Positions 7,517-15,450 of a stretch of DNA of 64,000 nt are shown here, in pieces; the first letter of the stretch is position 1; each line of letters opens with the position of its first letter. The stretch covers positions 3,410,001 to 3,474,000 of the forward strand of contig NZ_CP110011.1 of NCBI RefSeq assembly GCF_025947345.1. Direction: 5' to 3'. The translations under genes were made by a program, and so were the position numbers. The DNA comes from Flavobacterium sp. N502536. GTDB taxonomy: Bacteria; Bacteroidota; Bacteroidia; Flavobacteriales; Flavobacteriaceae. Below the pieces are notes generated by a model. That model was not told the DNA's origin, made no database searches, and saw only the letters and a list, made by a program, of their open reading frames with translations.

Positions 7517-9844
7517 ATGAATAGAATAAATTGTAAAAATTTTGTTTTTGGATTATCCTTTTTAATATTTGGTTGTACCGTAAATGCTCAGAAAAAACCG
7601 ACTGAAAAACGAGATCTGATTCAGTACGTTGATCCGATGATTGGGACAGCCAAAATGGGACATACCTATCCCGGCGCAACAGTTCCGTTTGGAAGTGTGC
7701 AGTTGAGTCCTGAAACTGATACTATAGCTTACAGTACAAATGGGAAATACAATGGAGATGTCTATAAATATTGTGCGGGATACCAATATGAAGATAAAAC
7801 AATTGTAGGGTTTAGTCACACTCATTTTAGCGGGACAGGGCATTCTGATTTAGGCGACTTTTTAATTATGCCCACAACAGGAAAGTTACAATTGAATCCG
7901 GGTATTGCTTCAAAGCCGTTATCGGGTTACCGATCGGCATTTTCTCATACTACCGAAAAAGCAGAGCCGGCCTATTACAGTGTGCTACTGGAGGACCATA
8001 AAATCAAAGCGGAACTAACAGCCACCACACGTGTAGGAATGCATCAGTACACCTTTCCAAAGTCGGATGAAGCTCATGTGATTTTGGATCTGACTTCCGG
8101 AATTTACAATTATGATAAAAAAAATGTATGGACTTTTGTTCGTGTTGAAAATGATACTTTGATTACGGGTTACCGCCAGACGAATGGCTGGGCGAGAACC
8201 AGAACGGTTTATTTTGCGATGAGCTTTAGTAAACCTATTAAAAGCTACGGTCAGGCGGTATCAGAAAAAAGTGTGTACAGAGGTTTTTGGGGTAGGTTTG
8301 ACCAGACGAAAAACTTCCCCGAAATGGCGGGTCAGAACTTAAAATTGTTTTTTGATTTTAACACGGAAGAAGGAGAGAAAATCAAAATCAAAATGGCTTT
8401 ATCACCTGTAAGTTCTGCCGGTGCACTTGAAAATATGAAAAAAGAAGTTCCGGGCTGGGATTTCGAAAAAGTTAAAAAACAAAGTCAGGAAATCTGGAAC
8501 AACGAGTTGAATAAAGTTCAGATTGAAACCATTCAGAAAGAAGATTTGGTGAATTTTTACACGGCGATGTACCACGCCTTTTTAGGACCAACCGAATACA
8601 TGGATTTAGACGGGAACTACAAAGGTTTGGATATGAACGTTCATAAAGCCGAGAACTTTAAAAATTATACCAGTTACTCGTTATGGGATACCTATCGCGC
8701 TTTGCATCCGTTATTCAACTTAGTACAGCCGGGTCGAAACTCGGATATGATTAGTTCTATGCTGGCACATTCAGACCAAAGTGTGCATAAGATGTTGCCT
8801 ATCTGGTCGCATTATGCCAATGAAAACTGGTGTATGATCGGCTATCATTCTGTTTCTGTAATTGCGGATGCGATTGTAAAAGGCAATACAAATTTTGATG
8901 CTGAAAAAGCACTTCAGGCGTGTGTGAACACTGCAAAAGTACCTTATTATGACGGATTGGAATATTATATGACAAAAGGTTATGTGCCTGAAGACAAAAA
9001 CGGTGCTTCGGTTTCAAAAACACTCGAATATGCTTATGATGACTGGGCGATTGCACAGGCAGCAAAAAAGTTAGGCAAGACAGAAATTTATAAAGAGTTC
9101 ATCGAAAGATCTAAAAATTATAAAAATGTTTACGATGCTAAGACGGGGTTTATGCGTCCAAAGCTAAATGACGGAACTTTTAAGAAAGAATTTGATCCGT
9201 TGGATACACACGGACAAGGTTTTATTGAAGGAAATTCATGGAATTACAGCTTCTATGTACCACAGGATCCCGCCGATATGATCAAATTGATGGGTGGGAA
9301 TGAGAAGTTTAAAGTTCGTCTGGATTCTTTGTTTAACATGCATTTACCGGACAAATATTTTGAAAACACAGAAGATATTACAAGAGACGGAATCATCGGG
9401 AACTATGTTCATGGAAACGAGCCTTCTCATCATGTCGTTTATTTGTACAATTGGACGAATTCACCATGGAAAGCTCAGGACAAAATCAGGATGATTCTGA
9501 AAAAAATGTACCGAAACGGAGCCGATGGTTTAGGAGGAAACGATGATTTTGGACAAATGAGTGCCTGGTATATTTTTAGCAGTTTAGGATTTTATCCGGT
9601 TGCTCCGGGTTCTGATGAGTATGCATTGGGAAGTCCATTGGTGAAAAAGGCGATTTTTAATTTAGAGAACGGAAAGAAATTTGAAGTCGAAACGGTAAAT
9701 CAATCCGATAAAAATGTGTTTGTGAGTAAGGTGATTTTAAACGGAAAACAATTGGACAAGCCTTTTCTAAAGCATTCGGAGGTGATAAACGGTGGAAAAA
9801 TTATCTTTTATATGAGTGCCAAACCGAATAAGAAACAATATTAA
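7517..9844 (+). CDS. Secreted GH92 family alpha-mannosidase
   Basis: A 775-residue protein with signal peptide (cleavage or lipidation near FGCTVNAQ) and the full GH92 layout. The N-terminal beta-sandwich starts DLIQYVDPMIGTAKMGHTYPGATVPFG. The catalytic (alpha/alpha)6 domain contains YSLWDTYRALHPLF, HGNEPSHH with Glu635, the expected general acid, and GGNDDFGQMSAWY with Asp676/Asp677 in the base region. GH92 enzymes remove alpha-linked mannose from N-glycans and yeast mannan with calcium. Family membership is clear; the linkage specificity is not. There is no SusCD pair next to it, so it acts outside a local PUL. Confidence 0.95.
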   Translation: MNRINCKNFVFGLSFLIFGCTVNAQKKPTEKRDLIQYVDPMIGTAKMGHTYPGATVPFGSVQLSPETDTIAYSTNGKYNGDVYKYCAGYQYEDKTIVGFSHTHFSGTGHSDLGDFLIMPTTGKLQLNPGIASKPLSGYRSAFSHTTEKAEPAYYSVLLEDHKIKAELTATTRVGMHQYTFPKSDEAHVILDLTSGIYNYDKKNVWTFVRVENDTLITGYRQTNGWARTRTVYFAMSFSKPIKSYGQAVSEKSVYRGFWGRFDQTKNFPEMAGQNLKLFFDFNTEEGEKIKIKMALSPVSSAGALENMKKEVPGWDFEKVKKQSQEIWNNELNKVQIETIQKEDLVNFYTAMYHAFLGPTEYMDLDGNYKGLDMNVHKAENFKNYTSYSLWDTYRALHPLFNLVQPGRNSDMISSMLAHSDQSVHKMLPIWSHYANENWCMIGYHSVSVIADAIVKGNTNFDAEKALQACVNTAKVPYYDGLEYYMTKGYVPEDKNGASVSKTLEYAYDDWAIAQAAKKLGKTEIYKEFIERSKNYKNVYDAKTGFMRPKLNDGTFKKEFDPLDTHGQGFIEGNSWNYSFYVPQDPADMIKLMGGNEKFKVRLDSLFNMHLPDKYFENTEDITRDGIIGNYVHGNEPSHHVVYLYNWTNSPWKAQDKIRMILKKMYRNGADGLGGNDDFGQMSAWYIFSSLGFYPVAPGSDEYALGSPLVKKAIFNLENGKKFEVETVNQSDKNVFVSKVILNGKQLDKPFLKHSEVINGGKIIFYMSAKPNKKQY

Positions 9845-9860
9845 TTTTATATATGTCAGG

Positions 9861-9915
9861 CTGAGCGAAGTCGAAGCCCTCTTTTTTGTGGTGAAGTTCT
9901 TTCGACTTCGCTCAG
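9861..9915. repeat. Inverted repeat CTGAGCGAAGTCGAA / TTCGACTTCGCTCAG
   Basis: Perfect 15-base arms at 9861-9875 and 9901-9915 with a 25-base loop. It sits just after the GH92 stop codon and may act as a terminator or processing hairpin. A single related arm (AGAGCGAAGTCGAAG) recurs at about 10495-10509 after the next gene, so this is a dispersed intergenic repeat. Confidence 0.8.
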
Positions 9916-10013
9916 TCTTACGATGTGTAATATTAAAATTTGAGAAAATTTGTGTAATTCATAGCGGAACAACAAGAAACTTCACGAAATTTGCACTTTA
10001 AATAAAAGTAAAT

Positions 10014-10460
10014 ATGAAAGTAAATCTAAAATCAGGAATTGATAAGTTGCTTTTCGGCATGAAGCAGAATGATGTTACAGCTGCTTTAGGAAAGCCTGAT
10101 AAAAATTATAAAGACGAAGATGATAATGTAATTTTTGTATACAATGCGCAAAAAATCAGATTGACGTTTTATCAGGAAGAAGACCTGAAATTAGGTTATT
10201 TAGTAGCATCAAGCAACGATTTGGATGTTTTTGGCTTCAAATTAATCGGAAGAAAAATTGCTGATGTCAAGAAAGATCTCGCAACAAAAGGAATTACAAA
10301 ATACAATCAGGAGACTTTTGATACTTTTGAAAATTACTTTAATGAAGACAATTGGTTCATTCTTCAAACAGAATTTGACGAGGTTGTGAAGTTTGAAATT
10401 GGCGCAATCATTAACGATAAAGACGAATTTGACTGGAAATTTCCGGTGAAGAAGAAGTAG
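10014..10460 (+). CDS. Small cytoplasmic protein of unknown function
   Basis: A 148-residue soluble protein with no signal peptide. Two segments look like a repeated unit: GIDKLLFGMKQNDVTAALGKPDKNY near the start and FGFKLIGRKIADVKKDLATKGITKY near residue 75. Both are of the 'short strand, then xxxxDVxxxLG' type seen in SmpA/BamE-like folds, but this is only a resemblance. It ends in a basic tail (KFPVKKK). It is transcribed alone and closed by a strong terminator. Confidence 0.75.
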   Translation: MKVNLKSGIDKLLFGMKQNDVTAALGKPDKNYKDEDDNVIFVYNAQKIRLTFYQEEDLKLGYLVASSNDLDVFGFKLIGRKIADVKKDLATKGITKYNQETFDTFENYFNEDNWFILQTEFDEVVKFEIGAIINDKDEFDWKFPVKKK

Positions 10461-10558
10461 TTAAAAGCTAAAGTACGAACATGCATTGTCAGACAGAGCG
10501 AAGTCGAAGTCCTACAAGCTAAACGGTGCTACTACTTAGTCTGATAATAATAGTTGTG

Positions 10559-10589
10559 AAAAAACCGGCAAGTGATTGCCGGTTTTTTT
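10559..10589 (+). terminator. Intrinsic terminator
   Basis: AAAACCGGCAA-GTGA-TTGCCGGTTTT is a perfect stem followed by TTT. It ends the gene at 10014-10460. Its loop and stem resemble the AAACCGACAA...TTGTCGGTTT hairpins further along, so the terminator itself seems to have been copied into the neighbouring repeat array. Confidence 0.85.
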
Positions 10590-10656
10590 GTGTTTGAATC
10601 AAAAGAAAATGGCAATCACTTGTCGGTTTTTTTATGCAAGTATTTGCGCCACTATT

Positions 10657-10789
10657 GTCATTCCGAAGAATGAGGAATCTCCACGAGTAACTCCGCAATG
10701 CATTGAATTGTAAAGTCTTTATCAGTCTATAGAAATAAGTAATTACTATGTGGAACTGCTTGTGAAGATTCCTCATTCTTAGGAATGAT
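10657..10789. mobile_element. MITE-like element, copy 1 (133 bp)
   Basis: The left end is GTCATTCCGAAGAATGAGGA and the right end is its near-perfect inverted complement (TCCTCATTCTTAGGAATGAT). The inverted repeats extend imperfectly over about 43 bases on each side. The centre contains TCTATAGAAATAAGTAATTA. It has no coding capacity. It is the same length as the elements at 11450 and 11649, and its ends are nearly identical to those of the GIY-YIG-bearing element at 10899. Confidence 0.8.
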
Positions 10790-10800
10790 AGTATGATCAA

Positions 10801-10833
10801 TAAAAAAACCGACAATCACTTGTCGGTTTTTTA
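10801..10833. repeat. Hairpin AAACCGACAATCACTTGTCGGTTT between elements
   Basis: A perfect terminator-like stem with A and T runs on the two sides, so it could stop transcription from both directions. Related hairpins lie at 10846-10876 (degenerate), 11598-11623 and 11796-11826, one in nearly every spacer of the array. Confidence 0.75.
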
Positions 10834-10898
10834 TTGTTTGAATTAAAAGAAAACGGCAATCATTTGTCGTTTTTTATGCAAGTATTTACGCCACTATT

Positions 10899-11407
10899 GT
10901 CATTCCGAAGAATGAGGAATCTCCACGAGTAACTCCGCAATGCATTGAATTGAAAAGCCTTTACCAGTCTATAGAAATAAGTAATCTAAAAAATCTAAAT
11001 CCAGATTAATTGTTTTAATCAGTTCAATTTTCTTTTCCCTTCGCCAGCCTTTAATTTCTTTCTCTCGACGTATGGCTTCCTGGATCCAGGTAAATTTTTC
11101 ATAATAGAGTAAAAATTCTACCTTATATCTTGATGCAAAAGTTTTTTTGCCTGTTATACAATTTTCCTTGTGCTGATTCAAACGAACTCTCAAGTTGTTG
11201 GTTACGCCGGTATAAAACACAGTTCTTGATTTATTTGTTATGATATAAATATAGTATGTATGATATCCTTCTGTGTATTTCATAAAACTAAAGTAATAGT
11301 TTTAATTGATTTTTCATTATAAAAATGAAAGTTTTTTCTTTCTTTTTAAGTAAAATAATTATGCGATGTGGAACTGCTTGTGAAGATTCCTCATTCTTCG
11401 GAATGAC
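10899..11407. mobile_element. Terminal-inverted-repeat element carrying a GIY-YIG gene (509 bp)
   Basis: The ends are the same as in the 133-bp copies: GTCATTCCGAAGAATGAGGA on the left, TCCTCATTCTTCGGAATGAC on the right. The extra 376 bases are inserted after the shared AAGTAAT at 10979-10985, and AAGTAA recurs at 11348-11353 just before the shared right part. This is what is expected if the 133-bp forms arose from it by deletion between short direct repeats. The insert encodes a GIY-YIG protein on the minus strand. Confidence 0.75.
10969..11283 (-). CDS. Small GIY-YIG nuclease-domain protein inside a terminal-inverted-repeat element
   Basis: A 104-residue single-domain protein of the YhbQ/URI group. 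The GIY-YIG signature reads YYIYIITNKS...FYTGVTNN. The conserved Arg follows in LRVRLNQHK and the catalytic-type Glu in IQEAIRREKEIKGW. The last residues (DYLFL) and the stop codon are encoded by CTATAGAAATAAGTAAT, which is part of the 133-bp repeat present three more times nearby. The gene and its flanking repeat have therefore moved or evolved together. The function of this group is unknown; a role as endonuclease helping element spread is inference. Confidence 0.85.
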   Translation of the reverse strand: MKYTEGYHTYYIYIITNKSRTVFYTGVTNNLRVRLNQHKENCITGKKTFASRYKVEFLLYYEKFTWIQEAIRREKEIKGWRREKKIELIKTINLDLDFLDYLFL

Positions 11408-11449
11408 AATATGATCGTAGTTTTCTATGCAAGTATTTACGCCACTATT

Positions 11450-11582
11450 GGCATCCTGACGAAGGAAGGATCACCACAAGTAGCTCCACAATGCATTAAA
11501 TTGTAAAGCCTTCACCAGTCTATAGAAATAAGTAATTACGATGTAGAGCTGCTTATGAAGATTCCTCATTCTTCGGAATGAC
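11450..11582. mobile_element. MITE-like element, copy 3 (133 bp, diverged left end)
   Basis: Exactly 133 bases from GGCATCCTGACGAAGGAAGG to TCCTCATTCTTCGGAATGAC. The right end and centre match the other copies, but the left end has diverged and pairs less well with the right end. The CACAAGTAGCTCCACAATGCAT part is still homologous. Confidence 0.75.
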
Positions 11583-11648
11583 AAAATGATCAATAAAGAG
11601 AACGACAATTATTTGTCGTTTTTCTATGACAGTATTTGCGCCACTATT

Positions 11649-11781
11649 GGCATCCTGACGAAGGAAGGATCACCACAAGTAACTCCACAATGCATTGAAG
11701 TGAAAAGCCTTCACCAGTCTATAGAAATAAGTAATTATGATGTAGAGCTGCTTGTAAAGATTCCTCATTCTTCGAAATGGC
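11649..11781. mobile_element. MITE-like element, copy 4 (133 bp, diverged left end)
   Basis: The same diverged left end as copy 3 (GGCATCCTGACGAAGGAAGG) and a slightly decayed right end (CATTCTTCGAAATGGC). All four elements are preceded by a CGCCACTATT-type sequence and followed by an ATGATC-type one, so the array probably grew by tandem duplication of a larger unit rather than by four separate insertions. Confidence 0.75.
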
Positions 11782-11795
11782 AGTATGATCAATAA

Positions 11796-11826
11796 AAAAA
11801 CCGACAATCACTTGTCGGTTTTTTTG
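11796..11826 (-). terminator. Bidirectional terminator after the M61 peptidase gene
   Basis: AAAAAACCGACAATCACTTGTCGGTTTTTT is a perfect stem with A and T runs on opposite sides. It lies 19 bases beyond the stop of the minus-strand peptidase gene, so it can terminate it. Confidence 0.75.
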
Positions 11827-11844
11827 TGTTTGAATTAAAAGAGA

Positions 11845-13704
11845 TTAACCTTTTAACCATGCATTTTTAAGTTTTTCTTTTGAAGCATCAGTTGCTTTAA
11901 AAGTTTCTTTTTCTTCAAATGGTACTTTCACTGTTCCTTTGATGGTTTGTTCAGCACCTGCACGTTTGATTTTAACGGTAATAGGATCATTTTCTTTCCA
12001 GTTTTCACTTTCCCCGATCAAATCATAAATATTGTCTAAATTGTAGGTCTTATCGTTTACCGAAAGGATTACATCACCAGCTTTTAGATTCAAATTGGAG
12101 AAGAATACATTTAGGTCGATGTTAGAACGAACGTTTATTGCTTTAGTGGCTTTGTCAACTCCAATATAAGGAGCCTGTCCTTTGATGAAAATTGATCCCG
12201 GAACTTTTTCAGAGGCTTTGGTAACACCAACTTTGGCCAAATAAAAGTCATAAGGAATAGGAGTAGTGCCAGCCACATATTTGTTAAGGAACTCCCCAAC
12301 TTCTGGATAAGTAAGTTCAGTTACTTTAGCAAAAAGCTCGTTATCGTTAAATGGTTTTTCAACACCGTATTCGCTTGCTAATTTGTGCATTAAATCCAGA
12401 ATTCCTCTTTCGCCATTGCTTTTTTCTCTGATGATAATGTCAATACACATCCCGATCAAAGCACCTTTTTGATATACATTTAAGTATTGGTCTTTATAAG
12501 GCTGATCCAATACATTTTTACTCATTACAGTAAACGACATGGTATCGTTTAAACGTTTAGACTGCTCAATTTTATCAGCAATACGGGTGTAAAATTCAGC
12601 CTCGTTAATCAATCCCTGATTGATTTGAAACAGGTTGGCAAAATATTCGGTTACCCCTTCATACATCCATAAATGTTCTGACATTTTTGGTGCATTGTAA
12701 TCAAAAAACTGAATTTCTTTAGAGTGAATCGTTAACGGAGTTACAATATGAAAAAACTCGTGAGAAACTACATCTTTCATAGATTCAACCAGTTTTTCTT
12801 TAGGCATAGATTCCGGTAAAACAACTGTTGTAGCAGTTGGATGTTCCAATGCTCCAAAACCGTGAGCATCATCCTTAGCCATACTTGACAGATACAAAAG
12901 AACAGTATACTTTTTGTTAGCATTTACTTTGCCTAAAAAGTTCTTTTGTGCGGTCATCATCGTTTTCATTTCCGGAGTAATACTTTCTGCTGTGAATTTC
13001 CCTGTTGGAGAATAAACAGCGATTAAAATATCCATTCCGTTTACGTTGAATGTCGTATAATCAGGTTTAGAGTACATGATTGGATTTTCGACTAAAACTG
13101 CATAGCGCGAAGTGGTGAAAACATCACTTGTTTTGCTTGCATCCTCATCGGTCATAGAAGTTGCTCCCCAAAGGGTTTCCGGGTGAGTAATGGTAACTTT
13201 ATATGGAATTTCAAGTTTGTCTTTAAAATAACCTACAAAACCATGTGTGTTTACTAAGAAATTCACTCCGGCATTGATATTGGTACCAGCTGGAGAAAAG
13301 ACGTCGTCATTTCCAAATCCTGTTCCTTTTTCAGTATCAAAAGTGTCTCCTACTAAATAAGTTATTTTGTTAAGCTTTTTAGCATCAGAAATCGACCATG
13401 AGTTATCATCAATTCTTTTTACGGCTAATGCATTTCCTTTGGCGTCAAAGGCCTTAAAATCGTCTGAAAACTTACCGTAGTTGTCCGTAGAATAAGTTCC
13501 CGGAACCGTTTTTGGGATGCTGTAAATTACCTCGTCTGTTTTGATTTTTGGAGGTGTTACCGTTACCAAAACTTTATCGTCTTTAACGTCAACAAGATTA
13601 ATATTAACATCTACGACATTGCTTTTTGCGGCACCTGAAGGGCTCCCTGTTTTACAGCTCCAAAGTGTAACTGCCAGAGCTAGGGTGTAAAGTATTTTTT
13701 TCAT
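11845..13704 (-). CDS. M61 family metallopeptidase lipoprotein with PDZ domain
   Basis: A 619-residue lipoprotein (MKKILYTLALAVTLWSC). The N-terminal beta domain is followed by a thermolysin-like domain with the zinc motif HEFFH at residues 315-319 and the third-ligand helix MYEGVTEYFA, and a C-terminal PDZ domain (about residues 505-590; LNLKAGDVILSVNDKTYNLD). M61 enzymes include glycyl aminopeptidases; in Bacteroidota they are periplasmic or surface proteases. Family membership is clear, while substrate preference cannot be told. It is transcribed alone, leftward, between terminators. Confidence 0.93.
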   Translation of the reverse strand: MKKILYTLALAVTLWSCKTGSPSGAAKSNVVDVNINLVDVKDDKVLVTVTPPKIKTDEVIYSIPKTVPGTYSTDNYGKFSDDFKAFDAKGNALAVKRIDDNSWSISDAKKLNKITYLVGDTFDTEKGTGFGNDDVFSPAGTNINAGVNFLVNTHGFVGYFKDKLEIPYKVTITHPETLWGATSMTDEDASKTSDVFTTSRYAVLVENPIMYSKPDYTTFNVNGMDILIAVYSPTGKFTAESITPEMKTMMTAQKNFLGKVNANKKYTVLLYLSSMAKDDAHGFGALEHPTATTVVLPESMPKEKLVESMKDVVSHEFFHIVTPLTIHSKEIQFFDYNAPKMSEHLWMYEGVTEYFANLFQINQGLINEAEFYTRIADKIEQSKRLNDTMSFTVMSKNVLDQPYKDQYLNVYQKGALIGMCIDIIIREKSNGERGILDLMHKLASEYGVEKPFNDNELFAKVTELTYPEVGEFLNKYVAGTTPIPYDFYLAKVGVTKASEKVPGSIFIKGQAPYIGVDKATKAINVRSNIDLNVFFSNLNLKAGDVILSVNDKTYNLDNIYDLIGESENWKENDPITVKIKRAGAEQTIKGTVKVPFEEKETFKATDASKEKLKNAWLKG

Positions 13705-13769
13705 TTCTTCATGTTTGGTTATTGCTATATGACTTACAAAAGGTAAAAAAGTTACATTTTGATTAAAAA

Positions 13770-13797
13770 TAAAAAAAACTCCTGAATCTCAGGAGTT
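13770..13797 (-). terminator. Intrinsic terminator after the DUF2805 gene
   Basis: AACTCCTGA-ATC-TCAGGAGTT is a perfect 9-bp stem. Read on the minus strand it is followed by eight T, directly after the stop codon of the 13804-14085 gene. Confidence 0.9.
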
Positions 13798-13803
13798 CTA
13801 ATC

Positions 13804-14085
13804 TTAGTCTAGTTTATTCTTTATATAATATTTGCCATCCAAATCTTCGTCAAAATCGTCTATTTTAACTGGTTTTGGTTTTGGTTTATTTGCAATTGCC
13901 TTTTTTTTCCACATCTCAAATTTCTCAAGTGGCATTTTCTTTTTCATGATTTCCAGAACTTCTTTTTCTGCCAATCCAAATTCTTTTTTTATGATTTCAA
14001 ATGGATTTTTTTCTTCTAAGGCTAACGAAACAACTTTTTCAGTTTGTTCCCAATTCAATTCTTTGCGGTTACTCTTTTTCATCAC
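13804..14085 (-). CDS. DUF2805 / TIGR03643 family protein
   Basis: A 93-residue basic cytoplasmic protein. The first half (ELNWEQTEKVVSLALEEKNPFEIIKKEFGLAEKEVLEIMK) is the helix-turn-helix-like core of the DUF2805 family, with MPLEKFEMWKKKA following. The tail is Lys/Pro-rich and then acidic. The core looks able to bind DNA, but no function is established for this family as far as I know. It is a single gene with its own terminator. Confidence 0.85.
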   Translation of the reverse strand: MMKKSNRKELNWEQTEKVVSLALEEKNPFEIIKKEFGLAEKEVLEIMKKKMPLEKFEMWKKKAIANKPKPKPVKIDDFDEDLDGKYYIKNKLD

Positions 14086-14202
14086 GTGAAAATTAATTCA
14101 AAATAGAGGTTAATGATTAATAGATTGATTTTCAATTTAAGTATCAATATTAATAAAAAAAATAATTAGTTGGTTCGATCAACGATATTTTTTTTACTGA
14201 TT

Positions 14203-15030
14203 TTAACTGTTTTTTATGGATCTCGCTTTTTGAAACGGTATTTTTAATAAATTTTTGAGATTGTTGTTTTCTTCAACAGCCATATGGGTGTCTACGCCAT
14301 AAATTATTTTGTCTTTGGGCAAACTGGTAAAAGTGCCAAAAAGACGGTCCCAAACCGAAAAAATGTTCCCATAGTTGCTATCGGTATACGGAAGAACATA
14401 GTGGTGATGTACTTTATGCATGTTTGGCGAAACAATAAAATAACTGAGAAAAACATCTAATTTTTGAGGTAATGCAATATTAGCATGTGTAAATTGAGTA
14501 GACACAACAGATAAGGTCTGATAAAGAAAAACCATCCACATCGGACTTCCTACAATCAAAACACCAACAGTGGTGAAGACAAACCGGATAATGCTTTCGC
14601 CCGGATGATGCCGATTTGCCGAGGTAGTGTCGATCCAGGTATCGGTGTGGTGTACCAGATGAAAACGCCATAAAATTTTGAACCTGTGCTGTACATAATG
14701 GGCAAGATAAGCGCCAATTAAATCCAATAGCAATAAACCAATTATGGTGTAAAGCCACAGCGGTAAAACAGGCAGCCATTGTAATAGTCCAAAATCGTTT
14801 TCTGTTGTCCAGTTGGCTGTTTTAATTAAGATAAAAGCCAAAACGAAATTGACAACAATTGTAGTGAAGGTGAGGAAAAAATTAATCCCGGCATGCTGCC
14901 ATTTTCGATATTGCAGCTGAAACAAAGGAAAGGTATTTTCGATCAGCCAAAAGAAGGTGATTCCTCCCATGAGAATTAAACTTCTATGTGAAGACGGAAT
15001 CGTACTGAAATAGGCAATAATGTCATTCAT
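14203..15030 (-). CDS. Sterol desaturase / fatty acid hydroxylase superfamily membrane protein
   Basis: A 275-residue protein with about four membrane helices and the di-iron histidine boxes of the superfamily: HYVQH, HLVHH and HKVHHHY, plus NYGNIFSVWDRLFGTF, which is typical of the bacterial members. Such enzymes use O2 to hydroxylate or desaturate membrane lipids such as fatty acids, sphingolipids or carotenoids. The lipid substrate cannot be assigned. It is transcribed leftward after the GlsB-type gene, with a possible weak terminator between. Confidence 0.9.
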   Translation of the reverse strand: MNDIIAYFSTIPSSHRSLILMGGITFFWLIENTFPLFQLQYRKWQHAGINFFLTFTTIVVNFVLAFILIKTANWTTENDFGLLQWLPVLPLWLYTIIGLLLLDLIGAYLAHYVQHRFKILWRFHLVHHTDTWIDTTSANRHHPGESIIRFVFTTVGVLIVGSPMWMVFLYQTLSVVSTQFTHANIALPQKLDVFLSYFIVSPNMHKVHHHYVLPYTDSNYGNIFSVWDRLFGTFTSLPKDKIIYGVDTHMAVEENNNLKNLLKIPFQKARSIKNS

Positions 15031-15110
15031 AAGAATAGAATAAAGTGATACGAAAAAAGTCTGAATAAAGTCACTGGAGAAAAAGGACGGACTTAAGTTG
15101 CTCCAAAAAG

Positions 15111-15152
15111 AAAAGAGAAAACCGAATAGTATTATATTTGATTTTCTCTTTT
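15111..15152 (-). terminator. AT-rich hairpin between the GlsB-type and sterol-desaturase-type genes
   Basis: AAAAGAGAAAA at 15111-15121 pairs with TTTTCTCTTTT at 15142-15152. The stem is almost purely A/T, so it is a weak candidate for termination of the upstream minus-strand genes. Confidence 0.4.
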
Positions 15153-15175
15153 AAAGTAAGTTATAAATAAAGGTT

Positions 15176-15418
15176 TTAAGCTTTTTTGATTAAGCTGATG
15201 ATAAAAAGTAGCACCCAGGCTCCTCCAACCGCAATTATAATTTGCCATAGAAGTCCGCCTCCGCCAATGCCAAGTCTACCGGCTATCCAGCCACCAATGA
15301 TACCACCCACAATTCCTACGATGATATTACCCAATAATCCAAAACCTGCACCTTTCCATATCTGACCCGCAAGCCATCCGGATATTGCACCAATAAGTAA
15401 AAAATATAAAAATTCCAT
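15176..15418 (-). CDS. GlsB/YeaQ/YmgE family small membrane protein
   Basis: An 80-residue protein made of three glycine-rich membrane helices with the family pattern GAISGWLAGQIWKGAGFGLLGN and GGIIGGWIAGRLGI. Members are often called transglycosylase-associated or general stress proteins; their exact action is not known. It lies 32 bases after aqpZ in the same direction, suggesting a joint transcript and perhaps a shared osmotic or envelope-stress role. Confidence 0.9.
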   Translation of the reverse strand: MEFLYFLLIGAISGWLAGQIWKGAGFGLLGNIIVGIVGGIIGGWIAGRLGIGGGGLLWQIIIAVGGAWVLLFIISLIKKA

Positions 15419-15450
15419 AGGATAAAATTTAAAAGTTAGTAATAAGTTGA

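Noticed and set aside
10519-11795. Short open frames in the element cluster (10519-10815 minus, 11586-11795 plus)
   Set aside because: They are read through the repeat units and terminator hairpins; the translations show no protein-like conservation. Only the GIY-YIG frame at 10969-11283 is credible.
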